A stretch of 16,685 bases of DNA from Acidobacteria bacterium UBA823 (lineage in GTDB: Bacteria; Acidobacteriota; Vicinamibacteria; Vicinamibacterales; UBA823). The notes under the pieces were generated by a model. It ran no database searches and was not told the origin of the DNA. It was given only the letters and a program-made list of their open reading frames with translations. Below are positions 1-8,303 of this stretch, in pieces; the first letter of the stretch is position 1, and every line of letters starts with the position of its first letter. A program made the translations under genes and the position numbers. Where the stretch lies: positions 1 to 16,685 of the forward strand of contig DBHR01000025.1 in NCBI GenBank assembly GCA_002296225.1, read 5' to 3'.

Positions 1-575
1 CGCATTACCCGCCGGTGCTCACCACGCACGAAACCCAGAGCGATAAGACGGTTCAGTGTTGCCGCTGGTACGCCACGCTTGACCAGTAAGGGCTGGCCCA
101 ATCCAACCTTGGTATCGACCAACGTTTCCAGAGCCAGTCGCTGTCTTGGCCCAATAGTTCCCGTTCTTTTTGAAGCCCCGCCTAGGGTCTGCTCCGCAAG
201 GAACGCCCGGCCGACCGACGTAATTTCAAAATGACGAACCATGCGAAATCCCGATTGTCCTCCAGGAGGCCCCGCCGCTTCCAAGGTTTGTCCCGGCCCG
301 CAGAGGTAGTAATCCGCCGCCCAAAGGGCAAGTTTCATTACCGTTGGGGACACCAACGCCTCATCGTCAACCTGTTTCAAAATATCCTTGATTGCGTCCT
401 CGTCGACCGGCACTGACCGAACGTTATTCTCAACAACGCAGCCGGTCACCGCCCGCGGACCAACGGGGACGAGGACCCGCGATCCCACGCGCGGCACAGG
501 CCACCCGTCGGGAACCCGATAGCTTAGGGGATGACGTAGCGGAAGCGTTACCGCGACCTGAATAAAACGAGACAT
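1..575 (-). CDS. priA: Primosomal protein N' (PriA), N-terminal part, cut by the left edge
   Basis: PriA is the DExH helicase that recognises stalled forks and D-loops and reloads the replisome. Only the first 191 residues are present; the helicase domain and zinc-binding cysteines would lie beyond base 1. The visible part reads as the N-terminal 3'-DNA-end-binding domain: an opening strand with LPLRHPLSYRVP (residues 11-22), then VGSRVLVPVGPRAVTGCVV, then the helical stretch ALWAADYYLCGPGQTLEAA before a winged-helix-like region. These match the family pattern of PL..fdY.VP, G.rV.VPfG.r..tG and adYY..plG. The start is the ATG at 575-573. The 49 bases between the uracil-DNA glycosylase stop and this ATG show no clear Shine-Dalgarno, so expression may depend on the upstream genes. 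It appears to be the last visible gene of the minus-strand operon. The identification rests on motif resemblance over a partial protein. Confidence 0.85.
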   Translation of the reverse strand, partial: MSRFIQVAVTLPLRHPLSYRVPDGWPVPRVGSRVLVPVGPRAVTGCVVENNVRSVPVDEDAIKDILKQVDDEALVSPTVMKLALWAADYYLCGPGQTLEAAGPPGGQSGFRMVRHFEITSVGRAFLAEQTLGGASKRTGTIGPRQRLALETLVDTKVGLGQPLLVKRGVPAATLNRLIALGFVRGEHRRVM

Positions 576-624
576 GCAAAAAAGGATAGCAACCTCGGCC
601 GCACGTTGGGGCGATCGGTGGACC

Positions 625-1344
625 CTAGGGCCTGGCTTCAAGTAGAGCGCGTACTCTTTTCATGTCCTCCCACACTTCGCGCCTACTCTGTGGATTGCGC
701 AACAGGTAGGCTGGGTGAAAGGTGGGAATCAGCGCTGCACCACGATATTCGTACTCTCGCCCACGTAGCTTGGATATTGGGGCATCGCTACGAAGAAGGG
801 TCCGTGCCGCAAACGTGCCCAAGGCCACAATCACCCTCGGTTGAATCGCATCGACCTGAGCGAACAGAAACCGTTCACACGTTTCGACTTCGTCAGATTC
901 TGGATTTCTATTCTTGGGCGGCCGACACTTGATAACATTAGCTATATACACCGACTCGCGTGACTGGCCGATCGCCTCAATAATTTGGGTGAGCTTCTTG
1001 CCCGCTCGACCCACAAACGGAATACCCTGAGCGTCCTCATCGCGACCTGGGGCTTCTCCCACGAACATCAATTCGGCGGACGGATTTCCAACACCAAAGA
1101 CAATATTCTGGCGACCGAGACCAGAAAGCTTGCACCGCGTACAATCACCCAACTCCGCCTGCACAACTCCGAGCCCCTGCGCTCCCGCCACTTGGTTCGT
1201 CGCCTCTGTCGCCGAGTCCTCACCGGACCTTTGGTCTGTCAAGGTTTCAGGTCCTCGATGTCGCCACGCTCTATCGCGACTCCAGCCGGACACACCGAGC
1301 TCGCCGAAATACCTCAAATGAGCCGCCGCCTGATGCCGGTCCAC
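625..1344 (-). CDS. Family 4 (iron-sulfur) uracil-DNA glycosylase
   Basis: It removes uracil from DNA, the first step of base-excision repair of deaminated cytosine. The 239-residue protein has the four cysteines expected to hold the [4Fe-4S] cluster: C68 and C71 (CTRC), C140 (NVIKCRPP) and C156. The active-site motif GEAPGRDED is at 96-104 and the second motif HPAYLLR at 210-216. That pairing marks family 4 (UDGa type) rather than the Ung family. Residues 1-30 carry a short conserved-looking helix (LRYFGELGVSGWSRD), followed by a low-complexity linker (about 31-60) before the catalytic domain. The start is a GTG at 1344-1342, preceded by GGGGTG. It lies 7 bases after the coaBC stop, so the two are probably cotranscribed. 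The long plus-strand frames opposite it are shadows. Confidence 0.93.
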   Translation of the reverse strand: MDRHQAAAHLRYFGELGVSGWSRDRAWRHRGPETLTDQRSGEDSATEATNQVAGAQGLGVVQAELGDCTRCKLSGLGRQNIVFGVGNPSAELMFVGEAPGRDEDAQGIPFVGRAGKKLTQIIEAIGQSRESVYIANVIKCRPPKNRNPESDEVETCERFLFAQVDAIQPRVIVALGTFAARTLLRSDAPISKLRGREYEYRGAALIPTFHPAYLLRNPQSRREVWEDMKRVRALLEARP

Positions 1345-1351
1345 TCGACAT

Positions 1352-2569
1352 TCACCCCGCGTTCACGGTTGCCCGCGTCGTTAATAGCAATCCAACACGG
1401 TCGAGTATCACCCGGGCCACCTCACGCTTCGCCTGTAATGGGACTTCCGTTTCGCTTTCGGCGGTTACTAGAGTGACAGCATTCGTCTCCACCGCAAAGC
1501 CGGCATCCGGCCGCGAAACATCGTTGGCGACGATGAGATCGGCCTGTTTCGAACTCAACTTGGCACGCGCCCGTGCTACGACCTCTTCGGTTTCAGCCGC
1601 AAAGCCAACAAGAACGGGCTTCTCCCGACCACCTCGCCAGCGGCCGAGGTCGCCTAGGATGTCTGGTGTTCGCACGAACGTTAGGGCGAGAGTCTCCTCG
1701 AACTTGGACATTTTCTCCGACCGCGGACCATCCATTGGCGTGTAGTCAGCCACCGCAGCCGCGAGTATCATCGCATCCGCCTCGGCTTTCTGCGCCATGA
1801 CCGCACTATGCATATCGGAGGCCGATCGCACTTTAACGATTTCGATCCCCTGCGGCAGGTCCAGCCCAATCGGACCAGAAATGAAAATGACCCTGGCGCC
1901 ACGCCGAGCAGCTTCCCGGGCCAACGCCAGGCCCATGCGTCCCGTCGACCGATTTCCGAGATATCGCACCGGATCGAGATCTTCGTAGGTTGGACCTGCA
2001 GTAATGAGAATGCAACGACCAATCAGGGAGCCGGCCGGTCGCATCGCCTCCTCAACGGCCTCCACAATGCGATCGGGCTCAGCCAACCTTCCCGGACCGG
2101 TCCAACCGCAAGCCAATTCGCCCGTTTCTGGCTCTACGAACCGCACTCCACCCTCTCGGAGAATCGCCAAATTCCGCACCACGGCGATGTGGGCCCACAT
2201 GTTGCTATTCATAGCGGGTGCCATCAGAATTGGCGCCCGCGTTACCAAGTGTAACGATGTGAGAAAGTCATCGGCGATACCGTTGGCAAACTTACCAATG
2301 ACATTTGCCGTGGCAGGAGCTACCACTAGAGCATCAATCGCCGTTGCCATCGACACGTGCTCAACTGACGAATTTAGCCCACTAGCAAACTGATCGGTAA
2401 TAACGTCCCGACCCGTGATCGCCTCAAACGTCAATGGGCCAACAAACCGCTGCGCCGACGCCGTCATAATAACGACGACTCCATGCCCATTCTTTTGCAG
2501 GCCACGCACTACCTCCACCGCCTTGTACGCACTCACGCTACCTGTAACGCCCAACGCGACGAATCCCAT
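1352..2569 (-). CDS. coaBC: Bifunctional phosphopantothenoylcysteine decarboxylase / phosphopantothenate-cysteine ligase
   Basis: This is coenzyme A synthesis: the CoaB half joins cysteine to 4'-phosphopantothenate using CTP, and the FMN-dependent CoaC half decarboxylates the product to 4'-phosphopantetheine. At 405 residues it is the usual fused length. The CoaC domain (about 1-175) shows the flavin-binding GVTGSVSAYKA at 7-17, the catalytic-type His in SVEHVS (H71), PAMNSNMW at 118-125 and the substrate lid Cys in ACGWTGPGR (C154). The CoaB domain (about 183-400) shows ITAGPTYEDLDPVRYLGNRS from 189, AAAVADYTP at 270-278, the Lys in KMSK (K289), VGFAAET and VANDVS. It starts at an ATG 4 bases after the gmk stop, with GAGG just upstream inside the end of gmk, so translation is probably coupled. 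rpoZ is not present between the two genes. Confidence 0.96.
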   Translation of the reverse strand: MGFVALGVTGSVSAYKAVEVVRGLQKNGHGVVVIMTASAQRFVGPLTFEAITGRDVITDQFASGLNSSVEHVSMATAIDALVVAPATANVIGKFANGIADDFLTSLHLVTRAPILMAPAMNSNMWAHIAVVRNLAILREGGVRFVEPETGELACGWTGPGRLAEPDRIVEAVEEAMRPAGSLIGRCILITAGPTYEDLDPVRYLGNRSTGRMGLALAREAARRGARVIFISGPIGLDLPQGIEIVKVRSASDMHSAVMAQKAEADAMILAAAVADYTPMDGPRSEKMSKFEETLALTFVRTPDILGDLGRWRGGREKPVLVGFAAETEEVVARARAKLSSKQADLIVANDVSRPDAGFAVETNAVTLVTAESETEVPLQAKREVARVILDRVGLLLTTRATVNAG

Positions 2570-2573
2570 GTCT

Positions 2574-3191
2574 CTACCTCGGAACGAATTTAGTGGCTAT
2601 CGCCAGCGCTTCAGCGTCCATATCCGGTAACTTCGCACGACAGCCCACAACGATGGCCCGGAGTTGTTCGACGGTTGCGTCAAAGTCATCATTAACGATC
2701 ACGTAATCATATTCAGAAAACGCAGACACCTCATCACGGGCCACATCAAGGCGCCGCTGGATTTCCTCTTCAGTGTCCCTACCACGACCACGCAAACGTG
2801 ACTCAAGAACACTCGGGGACGGAGGCAACACAAACACACTCGTCGCGTCAACCTTGCTCTCTCGGACATGACGCGCCCCGTTTACATCGATCACCAACAC
2901 CACATCTACACCGTCGGCCAGGTGCGCCTGGGTGTCGGCCGATGCCGTGCCGTATAGGTTGCCAAAGACATTAGCCCATTCGAGAAATTCGTCACGTGCG
3001 ACCATTTCGTCGAACGTGATGCGACTTACGAAATGATAATCTACGCCATTCATCTCACCCGGCCGGGTCGATCTGGCGGTGTAGGACCTGGACTCGACTA
3101 AACCATCCTCCGACGTGACGAGGCTGCGAACCAGACTCGTCTTGCCCGTTCCCGACGGACCTGAAACGACGAACAACATCCCCTTACTCAT
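2574..3191 (-). CDS. gmk: Guanylate kinase
   Basis: It phosphorylates GMP to GDP with ATP, in purine nucleotide synthesis and salvage. The 205-residue length is normal for the bacterial enzyme. The P-loop GPSGTGKTS is at 11-19. The GMP-binding segment follows with SYTARSTRPGEMNGVDYHFV, which carries the family pattern S.t.R..R.gE..G.dY.F. IDVNGARHVR corresponds to the conserved D..G motif. The LID arginines are in SRLRGRGRDTEEEIQRRL, and YDYVIVND is the conserved strand near the C-terminus. The ATG start at 3191 lies 20 bases after the yicC stop, preceded by a weak GAGAG. The yicC-gmk pairing is common in bacteria and supports both calls. Confidence 0.97.
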   Translation of the reverse strand: MSKGMLFVVSGPSGTGKTSLVRSLVTSEDGLVESRSYTARSTRPGEMNGVDYHFVSRITFDEMVARDEFLEWANVFGNLYGTASADTQAHLADGVDVVLVIDVNGARHVRESKVDATSVFVLPPSPSVLESRLRGRGRDTEEEIQRRLDVARDEVSAFSEYDYVIVNDDFDATVEQLRAIVVGCRAKLPDMDAEALAIATKFVPR

Positions 3192-3211
3192 GACAACTCT
3201 CGGAGCGAGAT

Positions 3212-4105
3212 TTACTCAACATTTTGCACCTGTTCGCGCAAGCGCTCAAGCTCTGCTTTTGCTGCGATGACCAGCTGTGATACCTCCAGCCCCTCCGCCT
3301 TCGACCCGATCGTGTTCACCTCACGGTTCATCTCTTGGAGCAAAAAATCAAGCCGACGACCGCAGGCGTTATGGTCGTCAGTAATGGTTTGCCAATGCGC
3401 CACATGCCCTCTGAGTCGTGCGATTTCTTCGCTGATATCAGAACGGGCAGCAAATTTCACAACCTCTTGGGCAACTAGGGTTTTATCTAACTCTGGCTCG
3501 ACCGTCATCTGCTGGATCCGTTCGACCAACCTCGCCTCAAGCCCCAATTGTCCTCGCGCCGCGGACTCCACTAGCCGCTCAACGAGTCCGCTTACAACGG
3601 CACATCGTGATGCCAGGTCGGCTCCTAGGTGCTCTCCTTCTCGATCTCGCATGACCATCAGGTCATCGAGCGCCCGCGTCACAGCAGCTCTCACAGCCTC
3701 CCCGACTTCGGGCTGCGTCGTACCATTAGAATCGTCAGATCGATCACGGACGGTAATCGCGTTAGGCAAACGCAGGAGATCGCCAGCCGTGATGCCGCCG
3801 ATCGATAGCCCCCCTGCCTTGGCTCGTTCAAAAGCCGTGGCTAGAGCCGCAACGAGAGATTCATTCACTTCGACGGCCACGTTATCCGCCTGGGTAAACT
3901 CTGCAACTACGACTAACTCGACCCGGCCTCGGCTTAGGCGCCCTTGCACTAGACCCCGTAATTCCGACTCCAGCGAAAGCATCGAAGAGGGTAAACGGAT
4001 TTGTAAGTCAAGGTGGCGGTGATTGACGCTCCGAAGGGTAACCCTCAATGCAACCTTCGGATGCTCTGCTTCAATGCTCGCGAAACCGGTCATCGACCTA
4101 ATCAC
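3212..4105 (-). CDS. yicC: YicC/YloC family endoribonuclease
   Basis: YicC family proteins are endoribonucleases; the E. coli member is linked to small-RNA turnover. The 297-residue protein has the family hallmarks at both ends. The N-terminus MIRSMTGFAS leads to SVNHRHLDLQIRLP, the usual conserved block. The C-terminal domain (about 213-297) has SDISEEIARLRGHVAHW at 222-238, then a block with RLDFLLQEMNRE and NTIGSKAE around 251-271, and the typical REQVQNVE end. The start chosen is GTG at 4105-4103, giving the family's MIRSMTGF opening; an ATG at 4093 would lose it. The GTG overlaps the exporter's stop by 8 bases (GTGATTAG), implying translational coupling. The 251-residue plus-strand frame opposite is a shadow. 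Confidence 0.95.
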   Translation of the reverse strand: MIRSMTGFASIEAEHPKVALRVTLRSVNHRHLDLQIRLPSSMLSLESELRGLVQGRLSRGRVELVVVAEFTQADNVAVEVNESLVAALATAFERAKAGGLSIGGITAGDLLRLPNAITVRDRSDDSNGTTQPEVGEAVRAAVTRALDDLMVMRDREGEHLGADLASRCAVVSGLVERLVESAARGQLGLEARLVERIQQMTVEPELDKTLVAQEVVKFAARSDISEEIARLRGHVAHWQTITDDHNACGRRLDFLLQEMNREVNTIGSKAEGLEVSQLVIAAKAELERLREQVQNVE

Positions 4106-5903
4106 GCTGACGGCTCCCTAATGGTTCAAGATCAAGCTCATCCGGGGTATTGTTGGTTGGCCTGGCCTCCGACGCAGAACGACCGAAGAACTGTCTCTGA
4201 TAAAGCTTTGCGTATACCCCGCCTGTTTTTCGAAGAAGTTCATCGTGCTGCCCCATCTCGGCCACCCGGCCGCCATCCAGAACGACAATCGTATTGGCTC
4301 GCCTCACTGTTGAGAGCCGGTGCGCAATAACGACCGACGTGCGGTTTGTTAGCAGGTTAGTTAGGGCGTGTTGCACAAGGCTTTCCGACTCGCTGTCGAG
4401 TGCGGAAGTCGCCTCGTCTAAAATCAAGATTGGTGCATTTGTGAGTAGGGCTCGCGCGATCGCAAGCCGTTGGCGTTCTCCGCCGGCTAATCGTTGACCC
4501 CGCTCTCCGAGCCGCGTCTCGTACCCACCCGGCAATGCTGTAATAAACTCATGGGCGTGCGCTGTCCTCGCAGCGGCTTCTATCTCGTCTTGAGCGGCAT
4601 CGGGACAACCGTAGGCGATATTCGCAGCGATCGTGTCATCGAACAACATCGTCTCCTGGGTTACCATGGCGATCTGGCCCCGCAGTGAGCGCAACGTCCC
4701 ATCCCGAATATCTACCCCGTCCAACATGATCCTGCCTTCCGTAACGTCGTAGAACCGAGGCAGTAGATTCACTAACGTCGTCTTTCCGGACCCGCTAAGT
4801 CCCACAATGGCAACCATTTGACCAGCGGGTACCACCAGGCTGACGTCTCGAAGCACCGTAGGGCCATCGGATCCGTCGTACCTAAACCCCACCTCTTGCA
4901 GCTCGATACTATGCCGAAGCGGCGCCAAGGCTCTCGCATCTGGTCGATCCAGGACCTCCGTGTGCTTGTCGAGCATCTCAAAGATCCGCTCCGCGGCGGC
5001 CGCGGCCTGTTGCAAACCAGCACTGACACGGCTGAGCTTCTTGACTGGTCCATACATCATAAACAGTGCGGCGAGGAACGAGGCAAACTCGCCTGCGGTC
5101 AGGCGAAAAGCCGCGATCTCACGACTGCCGTACCACAAAGCACCTGCGACGGCTAACCCACCCAGAAACTCCATGAGGGGCGGTAGGGCGGCAACGGCCC
5201 TCGTCACACTCATGTTGATTCGAAACAAACGTTCTGACACGGCACCAAATCGCCTCACTTCGTGCGCCTCCGCGCCAAACGCCTGGACAATCCTGTGACC
5301 AGTGAACGCCTCACTAGTAATGTGGGACAAGTGCTCCAACTCTTCCTGGCTCCGCCGGCTCGTCTGGCGCACGCGTTGTCCCACCCGAATCAATGGATAA
5401 ATAACGACCGGAGCCCCGGTCAGACAAACCAGAGCTAGACCGGAATCGATATACAGCAGTACGGCGCCATATCCGACCAACGCCAATGACTCCCGGAGCA
5501 GGTCCCCCACAGTGACCGAAACGGCCAACTGGATTTGCTGTACATCGTTCAAAATCCTGGACATGAGACGTCCGGTCGGGCGCAAGGTGAAAAAGCCAGC
5601 GGATTGACCGACGATGTGGCTAAACAGCTCGTCGCGGACGTCGCGGATTACCCGCTGCCCCACACCAGTCATGAGGCAGGTCGACGCATACGAGGCTAAG
5701 CCCTTGAAGAGATAGCAGCCGAGCATCGCACCGGCGACAAAGCCGAGCTGATCCCGATTCGGGAGGACATCGTCGAAAATTGGCTTGATTAGGTAGGCAA
5801 GCCCAGCGGATGCCGCTCCGAAGACCGTCATCGCCAACAGCGCCACGGAGAAACGGCCCCGGTATGGCCAAGCGTACTGCCAGAGCCGGCGTACTATATT
5901 CAC
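4098..5903 (-). CDS. MsbA-like ABC exporter (fused membrane and ATPase domains)
   Basis: This is a half-transporter of about 601 residues, expected to work as a homodimer in the inner membrane and to flip a lipid or lipid-linked glycan. The N-terminal part (about 1-310) has several hydrophobic segments. The membrane domain ends with FASFLAALFMMYGPVKKLSR and a GLQQAAAAAERIFEMLD stretch, closely resembling MsbA. The ATPase domain has Walker A (VGLSGSGKTT, about 367-376), the signature LAGGERQR (about 472-479; the usual form is LSGGQ), Walker B ILILDEAT (about 492-499) and the switch His in VIAHR (about H528). The start chosen is the GTG at 5903-5901, overlapping the galE TGA (GTGA) with GGAGG 6 bases upstream. 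An ATG at 5954 would add 17 unlikely residues inside galE. Lying in one operon with ugd and galE and beside a glycan operon lacking Wzx, it may flip the glycan lipid rather than lipid A. That role is inference. Confidence 0.9.
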   Translation of the reverse strand: MNIVRRLWQYAWPYRGRFSVALLAMTVFGAASAGLAYLIKPIFDDVLPNRDQLGFVAGAMLGCYLFKGLASYASTCLMTGVGQRVIRDVRDELFSHIVGQSAGFFTLRPTGRLMSRILNDVQQIQLAVSVTVGDLLRESLALVGYGAVLLYIDSGLALVCLTGAPVVIYPLIRVGQRVRQTSRRSQEELEHLSHITSEAFTGHRIVQAFGAEAHEVRRFGAVSERLFRINMSVTRAVAALPPLMEFLGGLAVAGALWYGSREIAAFRLTAGEFASFLAALFMMYGPVKKLSRVSAGLQQAAAAAERIFEMLDKHTEVLDRPDARALAPLRHSIELQEVGFRYDGSDGPTVLRDVSLVVPAGQMVAIVGLSGSGKTTLVNLLPRFYDVTEGRIMLDGVDIRDGTLRSLRGQIAMVTQETMLFDDTIAANIAYGCPDAAQDEIEAAARTAHAHEFITALPGGYETRLGERGQRLAGGERQRLAIARALLTNAPILILDEATSALDSESESLVQHALTNLLTNRTSVVIAHRLSTVRRANTIVVLDGGRVAEMGQHDELLRKTGGVYAKLYQRQFFGRSASEARPTNNTPDELDLEPLGSRQRD

Positions 5904-6898
5904 GCCGCCCCTCCGCCAGCACCGCCATGCCAACCCGTCAGGTGCCATTGCCAAGCGCTCTCTACAATTTCACGCAGACCGGAATGTGCAGGCTTCCAGT
6001 CGAGGTCACGTTGAATCCGATCGCTCGCCGCTACTAGCGAACTGGGATCGCCGACTCGTCGAGGTACCACAACCACAGGAACCCGCCGTCCTGTTACCTG
6101 CGCCACTGTCTCCACTACCTGACGAACCGAGTGGGACCGTCCCGTCCCAACGTTGTAACTACCCGACGCACCGCCACCCTCCAGCCAAGCCAATGACCGC
6201 ACGTGAGCATCTGCAAGATCCTTGACGTGAACGAAGTCCCTCAGGCAGGTCCCATCAGGCGTGGGGTAATCTTCTCCAAATATTTCAAGCTCAGACCCAC
6301 CCGATATCGCACTGAAGGCCCGTGGAATCAGGTGCGTTTCGGGGTCGTGCGCCTCGCCAAGTCGGCCACTAGGGTCCGCGCCACCGGCATTGAAATAACG
6401 TAGGCTGATCGACCTCAAGCCATACGCTAGTTCATAGTGCGGCAGTGTTCGCTCGACCGCGAGTTTCGTCTCGCCGTAGGCGTTTACCGGTCGAGTTGGA
6501 TGTCCTTCTGGCATCGGAGTTAGCTCTGGGTCCCCATACACCGCAGCGCTTGACGAAAACACCAACACACCGACCGCTTCCCGCACCATAGCCTCAAGAA
6601 GCGAGAGTGCCCCCTCCACGTTGTTGCGGTAATACCCAATCGGATCGCATATCGAATCTGCCACTGAGAGGAGAGAGGCGAAATGCATCACAGCGGACAC
6701 CCGATGCTCTCGCAACGTGCGACGTAATGTTTTAAGATCACGGACATCGGCCTGCACAAACACACCCCCGAACAGCGCATCGCGATGGCCCGCTGACAAG
6801 TCATCGTAGACGATCACCTCGTGACCCGCCTCTCGAAGCGCTAAGCAGGCATGGCTCCCAATGTAGCCAGCGCCTCCGGTTACGAGAACTGTACTCAC
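5900..6898 (-). CDS. galE: UDP-glucose 4-epimerase
   Basis: It interconverts UDP-glucose and UDP-galactose in the cytoplasm, using tightly bound NAD. The 332-residue protein has the SDR Rossmann motif GGAGYIGSH at 8-16, DVRD at 51-54 and HFASLLSV at 72-79. FSSSAAVYGDP at 114-124 supplies the catalytic Ser (about S117), and YGETK supplies the catalytic pair Y141/K145. SLRYFNAGGADP and the RDFVHVKDLADAH block are typical of GalE rather than of related dehydratases. The start is a GTG at 6898 overlapping the ugd TGA (GTGA). The last residues (GWHGGAGGGAA) form a Gly-rich tail that also encodes the Shine-Dalgarno of the next gene. UDP-galactose would feed the glycosyltransferases encoded on the other strand. 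Confidence 0.95.
   Translation of the reverse strand: MSTVLVTGGAGYIGSHACLALREAGHEVIVYDDLSAGHRDALFGGVFVQADVRDLKTLRRTLREHRVSAVMHFASLLSVADSICDPIGYYRNNVEGALSLLEAMVREAVGVLVFSSSAAVYGDPELTPMPEGHPTRPVNAYGETKLAVERTLPHYELAYGLRSISLRYFNAGGADPSGRLGEAHDPETHLIPRAFSAISGGSELEIFGEDYPTPDGTCLRDFVHVKDLADAHVRSLAWLEGGGASGSYNVGTGRSHSVRQVVETVAQVTGRRVPVVVVPRRVGDPSSLVAASDRIQRDLDWKPAHSGLREIVESAWQWHLTGWHGGAGGGAA
5904..5917 (-). promoter_or_regulatory. Ribosome binding site for the ABC exporter, inside the galE 3' end
   Basis: On the minus strand the last galE codons read GGCGGAGGGGCGGCGTGA. GGAGG stands 6 bases before the GTG that starts the exporter, and the same bases encode the Gly/Ala tail of GalE. This site decides the exporter start at 5903 over the ATG at 5954. 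Confidence 0.6.
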
Positions 6899-8196
6899 GA
6901 CTGTCGCCCAATCGACACGTAGGTAAAACCATGAGCTCGCATCTGCCGCGGTGGAAAGACGTTCCTTCCGTCAAAGATGATGGGACTTCGCATCAGGGAC
7001 CGCATCCGATCGAAATCTGGATCTCGAAACTCGCTCCATTCGGTCACGACGACTAGCGCGTCGACTCCCACAAGCGCATCGTAGCTCCGTTTCGCAAACG
7101 ACACGGTCGCTCCAAATATACGCTTTGCCGCCAGCGTGGCCTGGGGGTCGTACGCCTGAACCGTGGCACCCTCAGCGAGTAATCGCTCAATGATCCCCAC
7201 CGAAGGCGCTTCTCGCATATCGTCGGTGCGGGGCTTAAACGCTAATCCCCATATTCCGAATCTCTTGCCTTTAAGCGTGCCAAAGTGTGTGATCATCCTT
7301 CGGACTAAGCGATTTTTCTGGCCCTTATTTACGGCTTCGACCGCGCTGAGAATCTTGCACTCATATCCCGCGTTCTTAGCGGACGTTATAAGTGCCTTGA
7401 CGTCCTTCGGAAAGCAGCTACCCCCATAACCAATACCGGGGAACAAAAACGCCGATCCGATACGAGGGTCTGTCGCGATTGCTCTTCGAACGTCATCGAC
7501 ATTCGCGCCGACCTGTTCGCAGATATTCGCGATTTCATTCATAAACGAAATACGAGTCGCCAGCATTCCATTCGCAGCATACTTCGCTAACTCTGCGCTC
7601 GCGCAGTCCATGACAACGACCGGCGCACCGGTTCGCGTCACCGGCGCGTAAAGCTCCTGAATAATCCCAGCTCCCCGCGAATCCTCGGCACCAATTACAA
7701 CGCGAGCTGGCTTCAAGAAGTCGTCTACCGCCGCGCCCTGCTTCAGGAATTCTGGGTTGCTCACCACACTGAACGGATGGGTCGTGCCTTGGTGGATTGC
7801 CTCCCGCACCTTGGCGGCGGTTCCTACCGGCACCGTGCTCTTGATCACCACAACCGTATAGCCGATCATCGCCTTCGCGATGTTGGCCGCAACCGTCAGC
7901 ACCTGTTCAACATCGGCTGCACCACTCTCTGTCGACGGAGTGCTAACCGCAATGAAGACGATGCTCGACTTCGCGACGGCCTCTTCAAGGCCCTGCGTGA
8001 AGGTGAGACGCTTCTCGCTAGTGTTCCTCCTGATTAGCTCCTCTAGGCCTGGCTCATAGACAGGGACCTTTCCTGCCTGTAGCGCCTGTACTTTGCCGGG
8101 GTCGTTATCCACGCATATGACTTCATTCCCGTTTTCGGCCAACCCAGCCCCGACAACCAGCCCGACGTAACCCGCGCCCACGATCGCGATCCGCAT
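6895..8196 (-). CDS. ugd: UDP-glucose 6-dehydrogenase
   Basis: It oxidises UDP-glucose to UDP-glucuronate with two NAD+. With the chosen ATG at 8196 it has 433 residues and opens with MRIAIVGAGYVGLV, the standard nucleotide-binding start. An in-frame ATG at 8223 would add nine residues; I prefer 8196 because of the family start and a GGGGG stretch upstream. Visible family motifs are STVPVGT, NPEFLKQG, AELAKYAANGMLA (conserved Lys, about K205) and the catalytic block GIGYGGSCFPKDV with Cys about C261. The C-terminal third shows WGLAFKPRTDDMREAPS. It is the first gene of the minus-strand operon and overlaps galE by 4 bases. Its product is the substrate of the UDP-glucuronate decarboxylase encoded at 15339-16274, so two genes 7 kb apart on opposite strands make one pathway to UDP-xylose. 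Confidence 0.96.
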   Translation of the reverse strand: MRIAIVGAGYVGLVVGAGLAENGNEVICVDNDPGKVQALQAGKVPVYEPGLEELIRRNTSEKRLTFTQGLEEAVAKSSIVFIAVSTPSTESGAADVEQVLTVAANIAKAMIGYTVVVIKSTVPVGTAAKVREAIHQGTTHPFSVVSNPEFLKQGAAVDDFLKPARVVIGAEDSRGAGIIQELYAPVTRTGAPVVVMDCASAELAKYAANGMLATRISFMNEIANICEQVGANVDDVRRAIATDPRIGSAFLFPGIGYGGSCFPKDVKALITSAKNAGYECKILSAVEAVNKGQKNRLVRRMITHFGTLKGKRFGIWGLAFKPRTDDMREAPSVGIIERLLAEGATVQAYDPQATLAAKRIFGATVSFAKRSYDALVGVDALVVVTEWSEFRDPDFDRMRSLMRSPIIFDGRNVFPPRQMRAHGFTYVSIGRQS

Positions 8197-8262
8197 CTTG
8201 CGCCCCCGCAGTGCACCGCCCATTCAATCATCTGGGCACTCACCGTAATTGATAAAGCTTCA

Positions 8263-8291
8263 AACGTAACATCGGCTAGGCATGCAGTCAA
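8263..8291 (-). promoter_or_regulatory. Candidate sigma-70 type promoter for the ugd operon
   Basis: On the minus strand TTGACT (8291-8286, five of six consensus bases) is followed after 17 bases by TACGTT (8268-8263, three of six). Transcription would begin near 8256, leaving about 60 bases before the ugd ATG. The -35 and spacing are good and the -10 is weak. Found by eye. Confidence 0.35.
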
Positions 8292-8303
8292 GCCATTGAT
8301 TAA

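Noticed and set aside
985..1476. Open frame of 163 codons on the plus strand opposite the uracil-DNA glycosylase and coaBC end
   Set aside because: It spans two genes on the other strand and their junction, is rich in Arg and Ser, and resembles no family.
3267..4022. Open frame of 251 codons on the plus strand opposite yicC
   Set aside because: The minus strand encodes a complete YicC with conserved motifs throughout. The plus frame is Ser/Arg/Thr-rich with no recognisable domain, as expected for an antisense shadow.
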